Assembly: GCA_002221725.1 (NCBI GenBank)
Contig: NJFT01000017.1
Coordinates: 124,001 to 188,000, forward strand
Direction of reading: 5' to 3'
Length of the DNA stretch: 64,000 bases
From: Scedosporium boydii
Taxonomy: Eukaryota; Ascomycota; Sordariomycetes; Microascales; Microascaceae
Below, piece by piece: positions 32,750 through 44,151 of this stretch (its first letter is position 1; each line of letters starts with the position of its first letter). Position numbers and translations under genes: made by a program. The notes under the pieces are model-generated. The model searched no databases. It had not been told where the DNA came from and was given only the letters and a program-made list of their open reading frames with translations.

Positions 32750-35529
32750 ATGGAAGAACATCAATGTCCCCAATGCTACAAGCTCTATTCGCGTCGCGAT
32801 CATCTCATCAGGCACATGCGCTCTCATCAATTACAGAGGCCTCTGAGATGCCCTGTGTGCGGGAGAGGCTTCTTCAGAAGGTATTTTACACTTGAAAACG
32901 ATCCGTTCACGAAGGTGGATTTAGGCTGATTTTGCTAGGGATCTTCTGCTTCGACACTCTCTCCTACATAAATCCCTTGAATCCACTCAACCCTCAGATA
33001 CAGAGGGAGGGCCGACACTTCCACGTACTATTAGCGCATGCCACCCGTGTGCTGTTGCGAAAGCGAAATGTGGCGATCAAAAGCCCTGCCGCCGGTGTCA
33101 AGAACGCGGGATTGAATGCCTAAGCAATCCAAGACACCAGCCTGTGCACGACGCCGACGTTTTCCGTCCCACGACAACCATAGGGTCAATGAGATCCTAT
33201 GACTCAACGCTGGTCCGAACGGAGATTTCTGACAGTGGTGACATGCAGCTCCTGATGGAAGGTCGCTCTGCCCAGATGGCCCGAGAGACCGTGGACGAAG
33301 CGAATGGTGACGACAGCCTAAACTGTTTTCGACAAGATACCTCAGAACCGCAATTCACAGACGACTATACGATGACAATGCCCATGAGGCGTGGAATACT
33401 AGACCCGAGAGGCAGTGATCTGAATATCATCCAATCAGAGGCATTAATCGACGAAAATTCATTGCTCGTGGATGTCGGATTTGACCAGTCCTTTAATAAT
33501 CCCAGTCCATTCTTATCAACTATTTTTGGCGGGCATATGGAGGAGGGAGCAGAAAACCCTCATGGCACGGATGGGACGCAGAACGCGTTCCAGAAATCCC
33601 CTCTGTACTCCAGAGGGTATAAAGCGACTTGCCTCGCCAACTTCTTCTCCGGCAATTTAATGGTCTTCTCCGAGAGCGAGCACGTAAACTCCCTGCCTGG
33701 AAAGGCGTGGCCCGTGGTGCCACAGATATTTGATCAGGGCATCCGAGACACTTTACTAGCCATCGTTGCCCGAGAGCAAAGATCCGAGGAAATCTTTCCA
33801 GGATGTGCCGAATTTCCATCTACTGCATTAATGGATATACTAGCAGACCGATTCCTGAGAAAGCAGAACAGAAAATTGGATTGTTGGATTCATACAGCCA
33901 CATTTGATCCTCGAAAGGCACCCGCTGATCTCACGTTAATGATCCTTGCGGCCAGCGCTCTTAAGACCCAAGTACCGTACCTCCGCCAATGGGCGTACCA
34001 GGTGTGTCGGTTTATTAAAAGGCGACTTTTAATAAGGGTAAGAATCCTGCCTCTGCACGTTCATCCGGAACAAAATGCCAACTGTATACTGTCAATAGCT
34101 CGAGGACGAAGATGATCCTCTCACAGTGCTGCCGCTACTTCAGGCTCTGCTTATATGCCTCGAGGTTGATTCCTGGAACTGTGACAACTCCTGCCTCTTT
34201 TATAGCGGCTCTCTTTCCAATATAATGCTCAGTGTGAGTTGAATTCCTATTGCGACGAAAGCCCTGTAGCAACCTTGCGAAGCTAACAAGATCTTATAGT
34301 GTTTGGGAAGGTACTTGAGGTCCGGCCAATGGTCGTGTGAATCCATTGCACCGGAATATGATGACGAAGGTGCCGAGTTACAGGCCAAATGGGACCAGTG
34401 GATAACCTCCGAAGGCGTTAAACGGCAAGTCTTATGAAACGCCGCCACTAGCTACCAATGCGCTAACATTTTGGCCTCCTACAGCCTCGCAGGACGGTTT
34501 TGTACTTTTGAAAATCAGAGAGCAGCAGCCCTCAACACTCGGACGTCAATTATTAGCTCTGATCTCCGTATTACTCTACCGCACCCCAGATCTCTTTGGA
34601 TGGCTAGGACAGCTCCGGAATGGAAAGAAAGATATCTCGCCATGCGCGCTACGAATTCTACAACAGTTAACGGGCTTTTGTCCTCGTTGCCCACCACTCC
34701 ATTTCCAAGCGGTTTTTTCGATGAGCCGTTCGCAATCAAACTTTCGGCGCACTTCCTCGAAGGCCTCATCGTCGACCACCACCTCCTGTCAAGAGTGTTC
34801 AACCATGCCATTAACGAGGGTGATCCGCTAACTCCAATTTGGAAGAGGGATATCACGGCGGCTCTAGGAAACCTAAAGAACACACTAAGGGTGCGGTACC
34901 GGCATAGCCCGGCAACATACGCTCTGTCGATGCTTACAACATCTTATCTATCCATGATTCTGAGTGTTTTCGTTGATGACTTGGAATTACTCTTTGGAAA
35001 AGATGGTATCGATGAATCACAGAACAAATATCAAAAGATGCAAAACTGGGCCCATGCTGGAGAAGCGCGAGAGGCAATCTTGCATGCAGGCCAGATCCTC
35101 AGACATCTGAGGTACGTGGAGAGGCCTTTAAGCGGCTTCATAGTCGTTATAGCCTACCAAGCTGGATTGGTGTTACTGGCATACTTGCTTCTTCGAAATC
35201 AAATGGAAGGCCTAATTGGGGCTCTTGCAGAGGAGGACAATCTGATCTTGAACGGTGCTGAAGTTCCGCACTCCGGAAGCTTTGTTCAGCATGGTTTAGG
35301 GAAGTTGGCCCTGCAATATAATTTCCGGGGCTCTTCCTGTACCGTCTCGCCGATGACACCCCAAGTCGTGGTCCAAGTGGTGATGGAGTCGCTATTTGAC
35401 AGGGGCCTAGATATCGAACACTCACCTCGTTTGCTTACAAGCGGCCTTATACAGCTTCTGAGGGATATATCGAGCGGAAACATCCAGGGGGTAGAGCAGA
35501 TACTCGGAGGATTTCAAGTCACGGCCTAG
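32750..35529 (+). CDS. Fungal transcription factor with two C2H2 fingers plus a Zn2Cys6 cluster
   Basis: The model is join(32750..32880,32939..34037,34099..34233,34300..34424,34485..35529), 844 aa, in phase throughout. Two C2H2 fingers occupy residues 6-26 (C6,C9,H22,H26) and 34-54 (C34,C37,H50,H54); intron 1 falls inside finger 2. A Zn2Cys6 binuclear cluster follows at C78,C81,C88,C94,C97,C104. The middle and C-terminal part is a fungal-specific factor domain (middle homology region), with RLAGRFCTFENQ and DLRITLPHPRSLWMARTAPEW typical of it. Intron 4 uses a GC donor (AAACG|GCAAGT). The protein is nuclear and may regulate the enzyme genes to its right, as is common for cluster-resident factors, but targets are not visible. 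The start is the ATG just before finger 1. Confidence 0.9.
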
Positions 35530-35646
35530 AGGAAGAACGTTTCTGAAGGGGCAAGACTTGCACGGTGGGACAGAACATTCTCTTTTTCAATTTGGTGTAA
35601 TGATATGGCGAAATTTTGACTTCTCTATGTGTTACAGCGAGGTTTT

Positions 35647-36603
35647 TCAATCATTATGCGATGAAGCTGTTTTCATCCATTCGCCAACCATGTATCCCCA
35701 AGCTTCCTCCTCCCCAATTTGTGTTCCTAGAGACAAGGGCGGGCTATGGTGATTATGGCGCTCGAGGACTTTGATCTCAACTCGACCTCCAGCATCACTC
35801 CAGGGTTTCTTGAAGCCCGTAGCAGCATCGTGCACCGACTCTGGATCGAGTTCGGTCACCGACACCAAGATCCGAGGCCACTTCTCCACAAGTGACGGGT
35901 TGGTTTGTCTTAACATCCCACGCATCAACGATGTCGGTTGTTTCATCCTTGACTCGTTTGCCTTTCCGTAATACGGCTCAAATAGAGCTTCGAGGTCGGG
36001 TGTCAGGCTCAGTGGAGTGCTTAAGAAGATTGCGCCGCCTAATTTGAGACCCTTTGTACCCGAAATGAGCACATTTCTTCGGTCTTGAAAGTTCTCGGCG
36101 AACATCCAGGTTGCGACGTGTGATCCACCAGCGGAATGACCCATAAGAAAAAGGTCATGCTCCTCTGTGAAATGGTGGCAAATCCAACCGATGGCCTCGT
36201 CTACGTCTTCTCCACCACTGGGATATTTTGCCCCCTGCTTGACGAGTCTATAGTCCATGATGATGACATTGTACCCCAGCTTGCCAGCAAAGAAGGAAGC
36301 AATGTTCTTATAAACCACTTCTCCCGGTATGTCCGAGAGAACGCGGTCGCCAAACATGAAGGCACCGCCGTAGACATAAAGCAGGATTGGTCGCGTTCGA
36401 CCGGCCAATGGTGGTGGGGTACTCGGTTCTGGCTCGTACAAATCTAGTACATTGCGTGGGTGCTGTCCATATGAAAATGAGGTAACTTTCGTCTTGTGGA
36501 TGACAGAAGAATTGGCTGGTAGGCGAAGAATATCCCCGTACGTCTCATAGGTTTGGCCGACGGTTTCGAGAACGTCCGTTCCCAATGATGCAATGGCATC
36601 CAT
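35647..36603 (-). CDS. Alpha/beta hydrolase (esterase/kynurenine-formamidase-like)
   Basis: An intronless 318-aa serine hydrolase. LLYVYGGAFMFGD carries the oxyanion-hole GG(A/G) motif near residues 74-86, FLMGHSAGGSHV contains the nucleophile elbow GHSAGG, VTELDPES supplies the likely acidic residue, and HNHHSP the catalytic His. There is no signal peptide, so it is probably cytosolic. The family includes kynurenine formamidase-like and carboxylesterase-like enzymes, and hydrolases of this type often release or trim secondary-metabolite intermediates. It is convergent with the transcription factor (118 bp between the stops). Confidence 0.9.
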   Translation of the reverse strand: MDAIASLGTDVLETVGQTYETYGDILRLPANSSVIHKTKVTSFSYGQHPRNVLDLYEPEPSTPPPLAGRTRPILLYVYGGAFMFGDRVLSDIPGEVVYKNIASFFAGKLGYNVIIMDYRLVKQGAKYPSGGEDVDEAIGWICHHFTEEHDLFLMGHSAGGSHVATWMFAENFQDRRNVLISGTKGLKLGGAIFLSTPLSLTPDLEALFEPYYGKANESRMKQPTSLMRGMLRQTNPSLVEKWPRILVSVTELDPESVHDAATGFKKPWSDAGGRVEIKVLERHNHHSPPLSLGTQIGEEEAWGYMVGEWMKTASSHND

Positions 36604-37530
36604 TCTGTGGATCTTGGTGGGAGAGGAATGAAGATGCTTGCTCTCACGAAAAGAAGAATGGCAGTGTAGTCGCCTGAAGGACTAACAGAATGGGATTATG
36701 GCTTATCCAACGATAAAATAAAACGGCGCAATTTGAAGTTTGGCCAGGGCCCGGTATCTAATATCGGCAGATCCCCGTGTCGGGCTCCCTAAGGAACCCC
36801 CCCTCCAATCCTGAGCTTTTGTCATCGATGGGGGAGATCCAGTAATCACCTGAGTGTCGCCGTTTTCCAATTACTTCTTGGAACTCTAGAATGGATCAAG
36901 TCCCGATACCTCAAATATGGAACAATGTCACCGTCCGTCGCTGACTGGTGTTAGTTGGAGTTGTCATCTCCGTTGCCCGCTTGAGGCCCGGGAAAGTGGG
37001 GGCGGAGAAGGCGCTGCGACCAAAGAGCTCTAACTTCCTCAGTACCTGCCGAATAGCTTCTTTTGGGAATACGGGGGAGCGTCACCTGTGCACGCACCTC
37101 TTCAGTTGGTACCCAATCTCGGAATGGCATTTCCGAAGCGGAGGCTTGGCTTTGGGACTCTACGCCCTGGTGAGTCGCCGGGGCCATTCCGAGATCTGGC
37201 ACTGGAGCTGATGCTGGGGTGCATGGATAGGTCAAGCCATGGAGATGGTAGCCAATAGCTTTGCCGGATGCCTTCCCCAGACAACAAAGCTTATTGTACG
37301 GCGGTCTGGCCCACGCTAGGCTCTTCCGGGCCAGGCCAGTCTGGGGAATACACAGGTAGACGAAGACGGAAGCGAGTATAAAATATAATGCGTAAAACAC
37401 GCCCTTCGTCTACATCGAGTCAGGCAAAGTTCTTCCGGGGGAGTCACAATCACCCCTTCCATGATTCCTGCGAGAAGCATACTGCCCATCTTCTTTTATT
37501 TTCCAGGCCCCCCCAAAAAGGCGCGCCATC
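36604..37530. other. Divergent promoter region
   Basis: About 930 bp between the leftward hydrolase and the rightward MFS gene. The ORFs inside look non-coding. It probably contains both promoters. Confidence 0.6.
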
Positions 37531-39414
37531 ATGAGTTCTACAACCTCGAAAGAGAAAAAGACTGTTGCTGGACGCAAGGCCCATATGTTGGGCAAGGTTC
37601 AGCTTCGCCATCAAGATACAAACGAGATCATTCTAATCCCAGCCCCATCGGATGACCCCAATGATCCTCTCAATTGGTACGTGTGTGCGTTCTCTACCGG
37701 TCAAAGTCCTTCAGGTACTGAGAAATTCGAACTTTCAAAGGCCAACCGCCCAGAAATACTATCTCGCCGGGCTTATTTGCTTCGGCGTGTTTTTTGTGAA
37801 TTTCGCCGCTGCAGGGCCTGCAGTCGCCATCGAGCAGATCGCTGTTGAATTCTTCGGGAACGCTAAGGACCCATCGGAGATGATTTCCAATATCTCGACA
37901 GTGGCTTATATCCAGACCGTCTCCTCACTTATGATTGGAGTGGGAAATTTGATTTGGGTGCCGCTCGCCATCAAGTATGGGCGACGCCCAGTCTACATTG
38001 CAGCATGGCTCCTCATGACCGGTTCAACCATTTGGGGTGGATGCGCAAAGTCCTTTGCAAGTGAACTAGCCGCAAGGATTGTGTACGGGTGTGCCGGCGC
38101 AGCACCAGAGATCGTGGCGGCCCTGGTCCTGACTGATCTATTTTTCCTTCACCAGCGTGGAGCGGTGATGGTGTAAGTACCCCCCCCCCCCCCCCCCTCT
38201 CTTCCCAAACACAAAGGGAGGAAAAAAGGGCGAGAGGGTACTGATTTTTCCATAGACTGTACACATGTGCTCTCACCAGCGGAGTTGGGGCTGGAATTGT
38301 CATCTCGGGCCTGATAATGATGAATCACACCTGGCGAATGATCTATTGGGTATGTACGGCTCTCGTTGGAGTCTGCACGATTCTCGTCATCTTCACCTTA
38401 CCCGAAACAAACTGGAAACGTCAAAGTGCAAGTACATCCGTGGATGACGTCGATGAGATGAAGGCAACAGAGGTTCAGGAAGAAGATGCAATTAGGTCTG
38501 CCTCCTTTACGGGTCCGCCCCGAAAAGAAAAGTTCCATCGGGACCTGAGAGTATTCTCGACAACTTATACCCACGAATCTCTCCTTACTCTCATATCCCG
38601 ACCTATCGTTGCGCTTTCATTGCCTGCTGTATTCTGGGCGTCGCTGGTTAATGCCGTTACCATCGGCGTCGTTATTCTTATATCCACCAACTTCTCATCG
38701 GCTTTCAGCGCCACCTACGGGTTCCAACCATTTCAATCGGGCTTGACTTACATATCTTCTATCATAGGGGCATTGATTGGTATCCTGGGAGGCGGTTGGA
38801 TAACCGACCTAATCGCCGATAAGTTAACGATCAAAAACGGAGGAGTTCGAACACCGGAGATGCGTCTGCCGATCATGGCAGTGCCCTTGATAACCGGACC
38901 TTTGTCCTGCATGCTATACGGAGTGGGCGTCGCTAAAGGGCTTCATTGGATTTGTCCCGTGATTGGCATTGGACTGTGTAAGGCACTCTACTAGCGTTTA
39001 TACCCCTCTTCCCAGCTGACGTCAATGAAGGTGCATTCACAACAGTTCAGTCGACTAATGTCTCGCTGGTATATATTCTGGACTCTTATCGCCCCATCTC
39101 GGGGGAGGTTGTTGTGACGCAAACGGTTTTCAGAGGTACGTACTGCAAGTTGCAGAGATGTTGAGGAAGATCAATAGTGTACTGACCTCTAAGAAGCTGC
39201 ATTCGGATTCTTGCTCAACTTCTACGCAAACCCATGGATCCAGAGACAAGGATACATGCAGGTGTTTGGAATCCTGGCGGGCATCTCTGCCGGAGTCTTT
39301 TTATGTTCTGTCCTCTTCTATGTCTTCGGTGATCGACTACGGACCTCGTCGTGGAATTGGAGACATGTAAGAAGGTACCTCCACTGGCATGTTGACAGAG
39401 AAGTTGGCGAGTAA
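37531..39414 (+). CDS. MFS transporter (fungal exporter type)
   Basis: The model is join(37531..37676,37741..38172,38256..38977,39016..39135,39197..39414), 545 aa, in phase. PSDDPNDPLNW before the first helix is the hallmark N-terminus of fungal MFS drug/metabolite exporters, and YGRRPVYIAAW is the loop 2-3 MFS signature (G-x-x-x-[DR]-R-x-[GP] class). I count about 12 membrane segments across the exons, with a charged central loop (about residues 245-305). Intron 2 carries an C18 run (38180-38197) right after the donor. Substrate is not readable; its place among oxidoreductases and a regulator suggests metabolite export. Confidence 0.9.
38180..38197. repeat. C18 homopolymer inside an intron
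   Basis: Eighteen C follow the GTAAGTA donor of MFS intron 2. G/C runs of this length are rare and prone to slippage or sequencing error. Confidence 0.85.
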
Positions 39415-39871
39415 TTCGAGAAATGCTGTAGCGGCTGTTGTGTTCAGGAATGCAGTTTTGAGACGAGGCCCATGGAAGAAGGGGGAACCGTCTAAACTCG
39501 AGGGCAGAGAATAGCACGTACCAGATGTCCGACTATTATTTGTATGTCTCTATGATGAAGCATTGAAAGTGAAGAGAGTATGGGTTTTTTTTATTTTTTA
39601 GCCCCAATCCCCGATTGCATGCGTAGATGCCCGGGCTACGCACGCAATTCGTTGGGGCGGCCGTAATTGTATACCTCAACTATTTCATTGTTGGACACCG
39701 CAAGGCAAGAGCTGCATGTCTACCTTCAAGAATCATCCGGAAAGTGTGTCCTGCGCGACCGTATATAGCGTCAGTTCGACGTACGTCCCGCCTCACGCTC
39801 TTGATATAGACTTGTTTTGCAACGAGATAAAGACGTCGATTACTCTATGCTATTATTGCTTGGTAAAAATT
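39415..39871. other. Intergenic between convergent genes
   Basis: About 450 bp of 3' flanks of the MFS gene and the leftward SDR. Nothing distinctive apart from a short T-rich stretch near 39585-39600. Confidence 0.6.
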
Positions 39872-41002
39872 TTAACAGCTGCCAACCCCCCAATCTCTGA
39901 GCAGCTCCTGTAGCCAGGCAGGCAAAACACGAAGGAATGAGACAACAACTGCATTTGCCGGAGCAAAGATTTGGTTACCACGACCGCTAAGTATTTGATC
40001 GACAACGGCATTTGACACATTGCTCGCTGGCAAGACATGGCCACCGCGCTCCTCCAAAGATGCTTGCAAAGGCTTGAGCATGCCAGTGGCATGCACTGCC
40101 GGGTGTACGATGGTTGTCTGAATACACCTGCCGTTTGGTTTATAGATCTGTCGCAGCTCCCCTTTGAGACCTTTACCAGGTATTAGAAAACAAGTCCAGT
40201 GAAAGCCGTACGGAGAGATTTACCTTCGTGGAGGGCCAAAACGGCGGCCTTGGTTGCGCAGTAGTCAACAAGCGGAGGTCCGCTCATGTAGCTCCCAACG
40301 CTTGCGATGGAAACGATGTGCCCCTTCTTCTGTTCCAGCATCTTGGGGAGGAATTCCTTAATCAGGATAAAGTGGCTCATGATATTTACTCTGAATATCT
40401 GCTCAAGAAAGGAGTCGTCTTCTTCAATTAGTTTGTTAATTTTCGCCAGTCCAGCATTGTTGACTAAGATGGAAGGATCCCCGAGATGGCGGCGGATGGC
40501 GTCTGCAGTCTCATGGATAGCTGGTGCTGATGTAAGGTCACAGCGATAGAAGGTTACGTTAGAGCCTAAGACAGTCGTGTTAGCCAACATGTTCTAGGGA
40601 CGCCTCTTCACACTGAGGGCAAACATTACAGTTCTGGAGCTCTTTTGGTGGTGGCTGTATGTCCAAAACCGCAACTCGACAGTGTTGACTTAGTCTTTTT
40701 GCGATCAGGAGGCCAAATCCGCTGCTCCCACCAGTGACGACGGCAATCTCCTTGTCACCAGAGAAATCCCACGGTTGACCTAATTTTCGAATACACCAGT
40801 GATTTCGTGCCCATATGTTCAGTGCATGGTTCACGCGAGAAATAACCCAGAAGCCAAGCAAGACTTTGAGCGTTCGCGCCGTAAAAGAAGCCACGTTTCG
40901 GTCACTCCAGATAAGCGAAAGATAAGTGTTTATCTTCCCATCTAGAGGCGCCAGAGAGGAAGAAAGGCAAGAGAAAACCGACGTGAATCCCGATGCCGCC
41001 AT
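39872..41002 (-). CDS. Membrane-anchored short-chain dehydrogenase (RDH/DHRS-like)
   Basis: The model is complement(join(39872..40170,40224..40565,40631..41002)) to within one base at the first donor (exon 1 ends at 40630), 337 aa, in phase. An N-terminal hydrophobic stretch (FTARTLKVLLGFWVISRV) suggests an ER or lipid-droplet anchor. The classical SDR core is complete: VVTGGSSGFG cofactor loop, CDLTS, LVNNAGLAK, SIASVGSYM with the catalytic Ser region, and YCATKAA (YxxxK). TTIVHPAVHATGM replaces the usual PG motif. This layout resembles retinol-dehydrogenase-10 or 17-beta-HSD-11-like enzymes acting on lipid or terpenoid alcohols. Substrate unknown. Confidence 0.9.
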
Positions 41003-41785
41003 GATAGGGAATGGCCTGTTTGTGGGAACTTGCTTGGTACTTTTTGAGAGAGGGCGGTCTTGGTGGCTTCGGTGCTGTTATTTGTATATGGGGGATCCTC
41101 TATTGGTAGTTCTTGATATTTGGCTGGGTAGTGAGATCAAGGAGGTGGATTGCATTGATAGCCACCGAAAGCACAGAGCGAAATCATCCCAGAGGATGAT
41201 GTGGTGCTTGTTGTCTTTTTGAGCTGACCGTGACCCTAGCCAAATGAAGAGGGAGACACCAATGACAAACTTGTGACTGAGGCTTGAGCCTGCGGTATGT
41301 CGGAATGCTTCCGATGGAGGTTATCGGGTCCACGTACACCACGCGACCTGCCACCCCCAACTTCCCGTCACGGCCCCCGCCCCCATTTTCCCGCCGAGGG
41401 GCCCACCCCCGGACCCATCTCCGCCCCCTCTCTCCCGTTCAGAATTGCTCGTCCTTTTTACACAACCGGAAAGTCGCTGACCTTCGGTAAGATGATTTCT
41501 TGAGTTTTAGTTCCGAAGTTCTCGGTATTCTTTGTCTCACGACGGAAACACGAATTCGTGCTCTTCCTCTCCGTCTCTCTCTGTGGCACCAGCCAGTAAT
41601 AAACAAAACTACCAAGTGCACTATACTGTCTCTCCGGAAAGAGACGACTGCTTCATGGCACTTTTTAAAGGTAAAGCATCCCTCATCTTTTACCAGCACT
41701 GCTCCTCTGAGCTTGCTCTTCTCAACCCATGCCGTGACGACAACATTCATCTTTTCATGTCTTCTTACTTTTTCTGTTTAACAAT
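41003..41785. other. Divergent promoter region
   Basis: About 780 bp between the leftward SDR and the rightward flavin monooxygenase. C-rich around 41340-41430 and pyrimidine-rich toward the monooxygenase start. No gene seen; a shared divergent promoter is plausible. Confidence 0.6.
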
Positions 41786-43285
41786 ATGCCTTCAAAAACT
41801 CAGACTCAAGAGCCAAGCGTCGACGTCTTGATCGTCGGCGCAGGAATCGGCGGGATTAATGCGGCTTATAGGATCAAGGAGTCGTTCCCTCAGTGGTCCT
41901 ACATAATTCTCGAGGCCCGAGAAGAACTGGGTGGCACATGGTCGCTCTTCCAATATCCGGGAATCCGCTCAGACTCAGACCTGCACACGTTCGGCTTCTC
42001 TTGGGACCCGTGGACAGAGGAGAGACCGATCGCAGATGGGCCATCCATTCTGAAATACATGAAGACCGTTGCCGCCAAACACGGTATAGATCAACAGATC
42101 CAATACCGCCACTGCGTTACGAGTATCGAATGGGAATCCGAAAAAAAACGCTGGACCATTGAAGTCACTGTTCCTGGAACGGAGAAGAAGACTTACCTTT
42201 CGAGGTTCGTTTTCGTGGCCACTGGTCTCTTCGATTATGAGGAAGGACTGCGTTCTACAATCCCCGGCATTGAGAATTTTGAAGGAACGGTTGTTCATCC
42301 ACAATTCTGGCCCCAGGACCTCGATTACGACAACAAAAAGATGGTGATTGTCGGCAGTGGTGCAACCGCCGTAACGCTGTTGCCATCTCTAGTCGACCGT
42401 GCCGCCTTCGTCACGATGCTTCAGCGAAGTCCCAGCTATCTGTACACGACACCAGAGCGCGACCCCGTTGACAGCATGATCAGAAGAATCTGCCCGACTC
42501 GCTGGGTGTACCACGCTCTACGGTGGAAGTACATCCTCAGGTTCCTAGTAGTCTACAAATTTTCAAGATGCTTTCCTGGCACCACGAAGAAGCTCCTTCG
42601 TAAAAGCACTGAATCTCAGCTTCCCGAAAACGTACCCTTCGACCCGCACTTCGTACCTTCGTACAATCCATGGGATCAACGCATGTGCATCACCCCCCAA
42701 GGAGACTTTTTCGCCGCCCTACAGACGGGCAAGTCCGATATTGTCACCGATCACATCGACACTATTGACAAGACCGGCATCATCCTCAAATCTGGCGCCA
42801 GGTTGGATACGGACATTATTGTCACTGCAACAGGCCTCAAAATGCTGTTATTCGGCAAAATAAGGATCGTCGTTGACGGGAAACAGGTTGACTACTCTGA
42901 CAAATTTGTCTGGAAGGGCGCTGCACTCCAGGACGTGCCGAATCTCTTCTTCGTATTTGGATACACAAATGCCTCTTGGACCTTGGGAGCTGATACTACG
43001 ACTCTGCTGTTCCTGCAGGTACTCAAGGAAATGCGGAAGCGAGGCGCGCAAACCGTTGTTCCAACTCTCCAAAAGCCGGAGTCGGTTAAAGAAATGCCCT
43101 TCTTGAATCTCAGCTCAAATTATATTCAACAAGCTGCCAAAGAGAGAAGGCTGCCCAAAACTGGGGACGTCGCACCCTGGAAGCCAAGAAGTGGGTATAT
43201 TCAGGATCGCTTGTCGCTTGCTTGGGGGAGCGGTGTAATGGCAGGGTTGAGATTTGAGCCGCCGCTCCGCGCTTCACAGAAATAA
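41786..43285 (+). CDS. Flavin-dependent monooxygenase (Baeyer-Villiger/FMO-like)
   Basis: An intronless 499-aa class B flavoprotein monooxygenase. Two Rossmann dinucleotide sites are visible: VDVLIVGAGIGGINAAYRI for FAD (residues 12-30) and KKMVIVGSGATAVTLLPSL for NADPH (about 187-205). The substrate-entry block GGTWSLFQYPGIRSDSDLHT resembles the conserved Arg/Asp region of Baeyer-Villiger monooxygenases. FEGTVVHPQFWP stands near the FxGxxxHxxxW fingerprint, with the order H-x3-W retained. DIIVTATGL is the late ATG motif. It would oxygenate a ketone or soft nucleophile using NADPH and O2. The neighbouring reductases, hydrolase and P450 suggest a tailoring role in secondary metabolism. Confidence 0.93.
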   Translation: MPSKTQTQEPSVDVLIVGAGIGGINAAYRIKESFPQWSYIILEAREELGGTWSLFQYPGIRSDSDLHTFGFSWDPWTEERPIADGPSILKYMKTVAAKHGIDQQIQYRHCVTSIEWESEKKRWTIEVTVPGTEKKTYLSRFVFVATGLFDYEEGLRSTIPGIENFEGTVVHPQFWPQDLDYDNKKMVIVGSGATAVTLLPSLVDRAAFVTMLQRSPSYLYTTPERDPVDSMIRRICPTRWVYHALRWKYILRFLVVYKFSRCFPGTTKKLLRKSTESQLPENVPFDPHFVPSYNPWDQRMCITPQGDFFAALQTGKSDIVTDHIDTIDKTGIILKSGARLDTDIIVTATGLKMLLFGKIRIVVDGKQVDYSDKFVWKGAALQDVPNLFFVFGYTNASWTLGADTTTLLFLQVLKEMRKRGAQTVVPTLQKPESVKEMPFLNLSSNYIQQAAKERRLPKTGDVAPWKPRSGYIQDRLSLAWGSGVMAGLRFEPPLRASQK

Positions 43286-43951
43286 ACAACGGAAAACCCG
43301 TGGGATAGTGAATAGGCCAAGTTGGTATTTCGTGGCTTCGATGCGCTATGTAGTTAAATAAACCCATTAAACCTTGTCTGGCAATTGTCGAGTTTGTCGT
43401 ATAAAAGTCTAGGAGAACGCGAGTGGACGTGGTCATGCTTGGAGTAGTAGCCGATTCGCCGGGAACGAGCGGGACCTTCGTTACAGCCTCGGGGAGGCTT
43501 TGCAGCCTTAGCGCCTCGCGATGACTTGCGCTTCAGCAGCGTCCTGGAAATAGAGAGACAGCGAGAACGAAGAGAGGCCGAAGACACTAGGTAAAAGTCG
43601 AGAATTGTTGGGAATTAACTGAAACTGTCTTTTGATCTTTGAGGTAGGAGAGGAAATTGTTGGAGATGGCCTTCGGGGCCGCAGGGGCAACTATGAAAAG
43701 AAAAGAAAAAGAAGAGGGGGTTTCAAAGAAGGGGTCGAGATCTATTAGTATGGTTAGGATCCGGAATTGGAAGAGTAATGTAGCTTCTATTTATATCCCT
43801 CACTGCAATCACGACGTCCCGGAAGAGATGCTCTCCCCTGCTTCACCTCATTGGTTTTACCAGCACTACGCTGGGGAGGGGGAGAATCATCGAGGGGGAG
43901 AATTATCGTGGATTCATATCAGTCCCTTCTCGTGCGGACGTCTCGTTACAA
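43286..43951. other. Intergenic, no gene seen
   Basis: 3' flank of the monooxygenase followed by sequence with short ORFs of low-complexity composition. No supported exon until the carrier-domain relic on the minus strand. Confidence 0.55.
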
Positions 43952-44151
43952 TCAAGTGGGCAATACTGCAATAAAGACCCTATCCATAATATCAAAGATG
44001 GCCAAAGTCGTGCCAAATTCCTTTTTAACCCAGTTCCTCAGCTCAGCGGCAATGAGCGAGTCGACACCGTTGGCAGAGAGCGGCTTGCTCGTCTCTACGT
44101 CACCCGATGAGATGGTCATGACGCGTCCCAATTTGGCTTCAGGGGCACTAG
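43952..44151 (-). pseudogene. Orphan acyl-carrier domain of a polyketide synthase (fragment)
   Basis: Minus-strand translation from 44151 to the TGA at 43952 gives about 66 codons with a clear C-terminal PKS carrier protein. [19 protein letters not shown] contains the GVDSL phosphopantetheine attachment motif, followed by [14 protein letters not shown], a pattern very typical of fungal highly reducing PKS ends, and then a natural-looking stop. No ketoreductase or other PKS domain precedes it: upstream (44160-44300) is AT-rich and non-coding. So this is a remnant of a deleted or relocated synthase, or less likely a free-standing carrier gene missing its start. It lies between two oxidoreductase genes that could have belonged to the same cluster. 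Confidence 0.75.
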
